This document shows positions 5,103 to 7,921 of a stretch of DNA of 7,921 nt, one piece after another (the first letter of the stretch is position 1; each line of letters begins with the position of its first letter). The translations under genes and the position numbers were made by a program. The notes beneath the pieces are model-generated. The model saw only the letters and a program-made list of their open reading frames with translations, made no database searches and was not told the origin of the DNA. This stretch comes from Patescibacteria group bacterium (GTDB taxonomy: Bacteria > Patescibacteriota > Minisyncoccia > Minisyncoccales > GWA2-46-15), in NCBI GenBank assembly GCA_018895125.1, contig JAHIOR010000028.1:1-7921 (forward strand). Reading direction: 5' to 3'.

Positions 5103-6227
5103 ATGAAAGTTACTATCTTAAAAGAGAAATTAAAAGAGGGATTATCTGCAGTTTCTAGGATTGCCCAGAAGAATCTCTCTTTGCCAATCTTAAGTTCTGT
5201 TCTGATTTCATCTGAAAAGAATTTTATTTGTTTAAAAGCCACAGACTTAGAAATGGGGATAAAATGGTGGGCGCTTTCTAAAACAGAAAAAGACGGAGAG
5301 ATTGCCTGTCCTCTTAGAATTTTTCAGGGATTAATAGATGGCTTGGTCTCAGAAAAAATATTACTCAATCTAATGGATAAAAAGATTTTATTAGAGGCGG
5401 ATAATTTTAATGCTGAGATTAACGGTTTAGATGCAGCTGAGTTTCCTATTATTCCAGAATTAGACATTAAGACTAGTTTTAATATTCAAGCCCATTTATT
5501 ATCTCAAGGATTAAGTCAAGTCGTGGAGATGACAGCTACCTCCTCCGTCCAACCAGAAATTTCTGGAGTCTATTTTAATCTATCCGGCAACCAGTTAAAA
5601 ATGGCAGCTACCGACAGTTTCCGACTGGCTGAAAAAATAATTACTTTAACTGAAAAAGTAGAAGAAGAGATATCTTTTATTCTTCCTCAAAAAGCTTGTA
5701 AGGAAATTGTTAATCTTTTCAATGAGAAAGAAGAAACTCTTAAAATTTCTCTTTCTTCAAATCAAATCTTGCTAGAATTACCAATGGCCGAAACTTCTCA
5801 TCCAAAGGTTCAATTTTTCTCAAGGTTAATAGAGGGAGAATATCCTAATTATCAAGAGATAATTCCTCAAAAATTTGATTTTAAATCCTTGATTTCAAGA
5901 AATCTTTTTTTACAAAATCTAAAAACAACTAGTCTATTCAGCAATAGAATAAATGAAGTTAAAATAAGAATTAATCAACACGATCAAAAGATTGAACTAG
6001 AGGGGCAAAATCTAGATATTGGCCAATCCATCAGTATTCTGACAGCAGAAATAGAAGGCAATGGAGAGATGGGGGTATCTTTTGATTGGAGATTTTTAAT
6101 GGACGGACTAGCTCAAATTAAAACTAAAGATCTTATCTTTTCTATAAACAAAGACGAGGGGCCGGCCGTTTTAAGGCCCAGAGATGATTCTAGCTATCTC
6201 TATTTACTAATGCCCTTGAGAACTTAA
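5103..6227 (+). CDS. dnaN: DNA polymerase III beta subunit (sliding clamp)
   Basis: DnaN forms the dimeric ring that tethers DNA polymerase III and other enzymes to DNA. I choose ATG 5103 (374 residues, a normal length) because clamps begin MKxTIxKxxL, here MKVTILKEKLKEGL. An ATG at 5094 would add only MYK, and neither has a visible Shine-Dalgarno. Recognisable parts, numbered from 5103, are LSLPILSSVLI near 26-36, GLDAAEFPIIPE (108-119), KMAATDSFRLAEK (166-178) between clamp domains one and two, FFSRLIEGEYPNYQEIIP (238-255), and the C-terminal strand YLLMPLRT that helps form the partner-binding pocket. It follows dnaA across the putative oriC, as in many bacteria. Downstream lies a strong terminator rather than recF. 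Confidence 0.97.
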   Translation: MKVTILKEKLKEGLSAVSRIAQKNLSLPILSSVLISSEKNFICLKATDLEMGIKWWALSKTEKDGEIACPLRIFQGLIDGLVSEKILLNLMDKKILLEADNFNAEINGLDAAEFPIIPELDIKTSFNIQAHLLSQGLSQVVEMTATSSVQPEISGVYFNLSGNQLKMAATDSFRLAEKIITLTEKVEEEISFILPQKACKEIVNLFNEKEETLKISLSSNQILLELPMAETSHPKVQFFSRLIEGEYPNYQEIIPQKFDFKSLISRNLFLQNLKTTSLFSNRINEVKIRINQHDQKIELEGQNLDIGQSISILTAEIEGNGEMGVSFDWRFLMDGLAQIKTKDLIFSINKDEGPAVLRPRDDSSYLYLLMPLRT

Positions 6228-6269
6228 TAGCGTACAAGAAAATTCTATCAAAAATAATCCTCATCATAC

Positions 6270-6304
6270 AAAGGAGCTTAGCTCCAAGGAGCTAAGCTCC
6301 TTTT
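6270..6304 (+). terminator. Strong hairpin terminator after dnaN
   Basis: A perfect 16-base-pair stem (left arm AAAGGAGCTTAGCTCC, 6270-6285; right arm 6288-6303) closes on a two-base AA loop and runs into TTTT. It lies 42 bases after the dnaN stop. Each arm also contains a near-palindrome of its own (GGAGCT-T-AGCTCC and GGAGCT-A-AGCTCC), so the RNA could instead fold as two small hairpins. Rho-independent termination of dnaN transcription is the simplest reading. Confidence 0.85.
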
Positions 6305-6307
6305 ATC

Positions 6308-6335
6308 AGTCGGAAATACTACGTTCGACTTTTTT
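6308..6335 (+). terminator. Second, weaker terminator-like hairpin
   Basis: AGTCG (6308-6312) pairs with CGACT (6326-6330), with two further A-T pairs inside after one bulged G. The right arm is followed at once by a T tract (six Ts at 6330-6335). Coming just after the first terminator it could act as a backup. The stem is short, so the call is tentative. Confidence 0.45.
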
Positions 6336-6355
6336 CTCTTAAATGAGGTTAATAT

Positions 6356-6397
6356 CTTTTCGTAAATACTCGACGATCGTGAGGTATTTACGAAAGG
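6356..6397. repeat. Long inverted repeat (palindromic element) in the dnaN-PBP gap
   Basis: TTTCGTAAATA (6358-6368) and TATTTACGAAA (6385-6395) are exact reverse complements. The interior adds CTC/GAG (6369-6371 with 6381-6383) and the perfect palindrome ACGATCGT (6373-6380), leaving single bulged Gs at 6372 and 6384. No T tract follows, so it is not an ordinary terminator. It could be a cruciform or protein-binding palindrome, an RNA hairpin, or a REP-like element. It does not match the parS consensus. Confidence 0.75.
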
Positions 6398-6413
6398 ACG
6401 AACAGAATTTATA

Positions 6414-6428
6414 GGACATGCGATGTCC
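6414..6428. repeat. Small perfect hairpin GGACAT-GCG-ATGTCC
   Basis: A six-base-pair exact inverted repeat with a three-base loop lies between the long palindrome at 6356-6397 and the hairpin at 6453-6488. No T tract follows it. It may be part of one structured transcript with its neighbours. Confidence 0.55.
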
Positions 6429-6452
6429 AATAATTTTATCATTTTAAATCGT

Positions 6453-6488
6453 AAAAGTCCGTGGCAGAAACTGCTTGCGGACTTTTTT
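6453..6488. terminator. Hairpin terminator between dnaN and the penicillin-binding protein gene, probably bidirectional
   Basis: AAAAGTCCG (6453-6461) pairs exactly with CGGACTTTT (6478-6486). Inside, GCAG (6464-6467) pairs with CTGC (6471-6474) around an AAA loop. On the plus strand the stem ends in six Ts (6483-6488). On the minus strand the arm ends in four Ts, and the hairpin lies 30 bases past the stop codon of the minus-strand penicillin-binding protein gene, so it probably ends that transcript too. Confidence 0.75.
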
Positions 6489-6517
6489 ATTATTCTTAGC
6501 ATAACGCTTAATTGGAT

Positions 6518-7921
6518 TCAAAAAGGCTCAGGGATTTTCTCGGAGAGAATCTTCGCCATAATTTGATGAAAAATCGGCCCGGCAAAAACAATGCCGGGTT
6601 CTTTTCTGGTCGGGGTATTGTCATTGTTCCCGGTCCAAACTCCGATAACAGCATCGGGAGTATAGCCGACTGTCCAGCCATCCCGATAACTCTGAGTAGT
6701 TCCGGTTTTAACAGCGACAGGGTATTCGTCGAAGAATAAGACTGACCTGGCTCCGAAAACCGGGGCCCGGGAATTATTATCTGATAAAATATCACTAATC
6801 AGGGCAGCTGTTTTTATACTTAGAACCCTTCTCGGAGTGCTCTTATTTTCTTCAATAATATTTCCCTGACTATCTTCAATTCTTAAAATTGACACGGGTT
6901 TTAGCCAAGCGCCATTATTAGCAAAAGCACTGTAAGCAGACGTCAGTTCTAATAATTTGACTTCATAGCCGCCTAAAACAATAGAGGGTCCAAAAGGAGG
7001 ATTAAGAGTAGTAATCCCTAGATTCCTGGCTGTTTGAATGCTGTCTTCTATTCCGGCCAGATTCATAAGAACCTTAATAGCCGGAATATTTAAAGATTGA
7101 GCCAAGGCCCTTCTTAAGGTGACTAATCCTCGATATAGACCGTCATAGTTTTGAGGAATATATTCTTTCCCTCCCCAGATACCAAAGTTGGTTTTTTCAT
7201 CATTAACCACGGTTTTATCGTCAAATCCTTTGTCAAAAGCAGTTGCATAAACAATCGGTTTAAAAGACGATCCGGGTTGTCGGCCGGAAAGGGCAACATT
7301 AAATTGAGGTTCAAAAAGACAGTTTTTACCCGGAATACATCCCTCCGGATAAGAATCGGCAAAAAAATCTTTAGAGCCAACCATTGACAGTATCTCTCCG
7401 GTTTTAGGGTCAATGACAACCACGGCCGCGTTTGAAGAGAGATATGCCTGATTTATTTTAACCCTTTCTTCAACCACTTTTTCAACATACGACTGGAGAT
7501 CCCAGTCTATAGAAGTGTATATTTTAGCCCCTTTTTCTCTTAAAAAATCTTCTCCATATTTTTCTTCCAATATTCCTCTTATCCAAATAGTAAAGTGGGG
7601 AGCCTTAATTAATTGGTTAATTTTAGCAAACCCAATAACTTCTTCCTTAGCATTCATTTCCTCTTCTTGAGTAATGAAAGATAATTCCTTCATCCTAGTT
7701 AAAACATAGTCTTTTTTTGCCATTAGCTCATCTCTATTCGGGCCGTATGGCGAAAGGCGACTCGGCGCTTTTATCAAAGCAGTTAAAAGAGCGGCTTCAG
7801 CTAAAGAGATATCTTTAGCGTCTTTCTGAAAATAGGTTTGGCTGGCAGCTTGAGCCCCATATGTATTCTGGCCAAAAGGAATCTGATTTAAGTAAAACTC
7901 AAAGATTTCATCTTTGGAATA
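6518..7921 (-). CDS. Class A (bifunctional) penicillin-binding protein, 5' part outside the window
   Basis: This PBP1A-type enzyme polymerises glycan strands with its glycosyltransferase domain (GT51) and cross-links stem peptides with its transpeptidase domain, outside the cytoplasmic membrane. 467 residues are visible, and the start lies beyond the right edge. The first residues, YSKDEIFEFYLNQIPFG then SLAEAALLTALIKAPSRLSP, are the end of a GT51 domain, so I treat the TTG at 7777 as an ordinary Leu codon. Transpeptidase motifs follow in order: SSFK with catalytic serine codon 7268-7270 (in GRQPGSSFKPI), SLN in RRALAQSLNIPAIKVL, and KTGT in VAVKTGTTQSYRDGWTVGYTP. The gene stops at a TGA soon after the domain (MAKILSEKIPEPF), without the long tail some homologues carry. 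It converges on dnaN across a hairpin-rich gap. The specific gene name cannot be assigned. Confidence 0.95.
   Translation of the reverse strand, partial: YSKDEIFEFYLNQIPFGQNTYGAQAASQTYFQKDAKDISLAEAALLTALIKAPSRLSPYGPNRDELMAKKDYVLTRMKELSFITQEEEMNAKEEVIGFAKINQLIKAPHFTIWIRGILEEKYGEDFLREKGAKIYTSIDWDLQSYVEKVVEERVKINQAYLSSNAAVVVIDPKTGEILSMVGSKDFFADSYPEGCIPGKNCLFEPQFNVALSGRQPGSSFKPIVYATAFDKGFDDKTVVNDEKTNFGIWGGKEYIPQNYDGLYRGLVTLRRALAQSLNIPAIKVLMNLAGIEDSIQTARNLGITTLNPPFGPSIVLGGYEVKLLELTSAYSAFANNGAWLKPVSILRIEDSQGNIIEENKSTPRRVLSIKTAALISDILSDNNSRAPVFGARSVLFFDEYPVAVKTGTTQSYRDGWTVGYTPDAVIGVWTGNNDNTPTRKEPGIVFAGPIFHQIMAKILSEKIPEPF

Noticed and set aside
6356..6397. parS centromere site near the origin
   Set aside because: The palindrome does not resemble the consensus TGTTTCACGTGAAACA, and no parA or parB gene is in the window.
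6278..6502. Minus-strand 74-residue open frame in the dnaN-PBP gap
   Set aside because: It is made almost wholly of the hairpin sequences and resembles no protein family I know.
7775..7777. TTG as start codon of the penicillin-binding protein, giving a 419-residue product
   Set aside because: The same frame continues to the window edge and encodes conserved glycosyltransferase sequence (YLNQIPFG, SLAEAALL), so the TTG is internal.

Overview
The window is an AT-rich replication-origin region of a small bacterial genome. My best guess is a member of the Candidate Phyla Radiation (Patescibacteria), perhaps Parcubacteria. The reasons are a two-helix type IV secretion pilin-like protein of a kind common there, very short YidC and Jag proteins, tightly packed genes and little recognisable Shine-Dalgarno sequence. 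This placement is inference. TGA ends both yidC and the penicillin-binding protein gene, which argues against the lineages that read TGA as glycine.

Layout. 73-1410 (+) encodes an exported protein that joins a pilin-like membrane module to repeated beta/gamma-crystallin-like Greek-key motifs and a six-cysteine tail. It converges on, and overlaps by 20 bases, the minus-strand operon rpmH-rnpA-yidC-jag (3074 down to 1391). The spacings in that operon are 1 base, 7 bases and a 4-base ATGA overlap. From 3075 to 3332 there is a divergent control region with a perfect DnaA box, two weak box-like neighbours and a good sigma70-type promoter pointing to dnaA. dnaA (3333-4787, +) opens with four in-frame 24-base repeats. 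The 315-base dnaA-dnaN gap holds another consensus DnaA box inside an inverted repeat, a tandem 15-base repeat and an extremely AT-rich stretch, so it is the most likely oriC core. dnaN (5103-6227, +) follows. 6228-6517 has no gene but is packed with hairpins, two or three of them terminator-like. A class A penicillin-binding protein gene (6518 to beyond 7921, -) enters from the right edge.

How the genes work together. DnaA melts the origin and DnaN clamps the polymerase. RpmH serves the ribosome and RnpA matures tRNAs. YidC inserts membrane proteins, and Jag is an RNA-binding partner commonly found beside it. The penicillin-binding protein builds peptidoglycan. This is the classic rpmH-dnaA origin arrangement. 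The expected recF/gyrB genes are not next to dnaN.

Most notable: the repeat block at the 5' end of dnaA alternates four AGGTG motifs, each just before an in-frame ATG and complementary to the 16S rRNA tail, with four CACCT-type motifs that can pair with them. This could be a multi-start or self-masking translation leader. The pilin/crystallin fusion protein is the second item of interest. No mobile element, CRISPR array, tRNA or rRNA was recognised.
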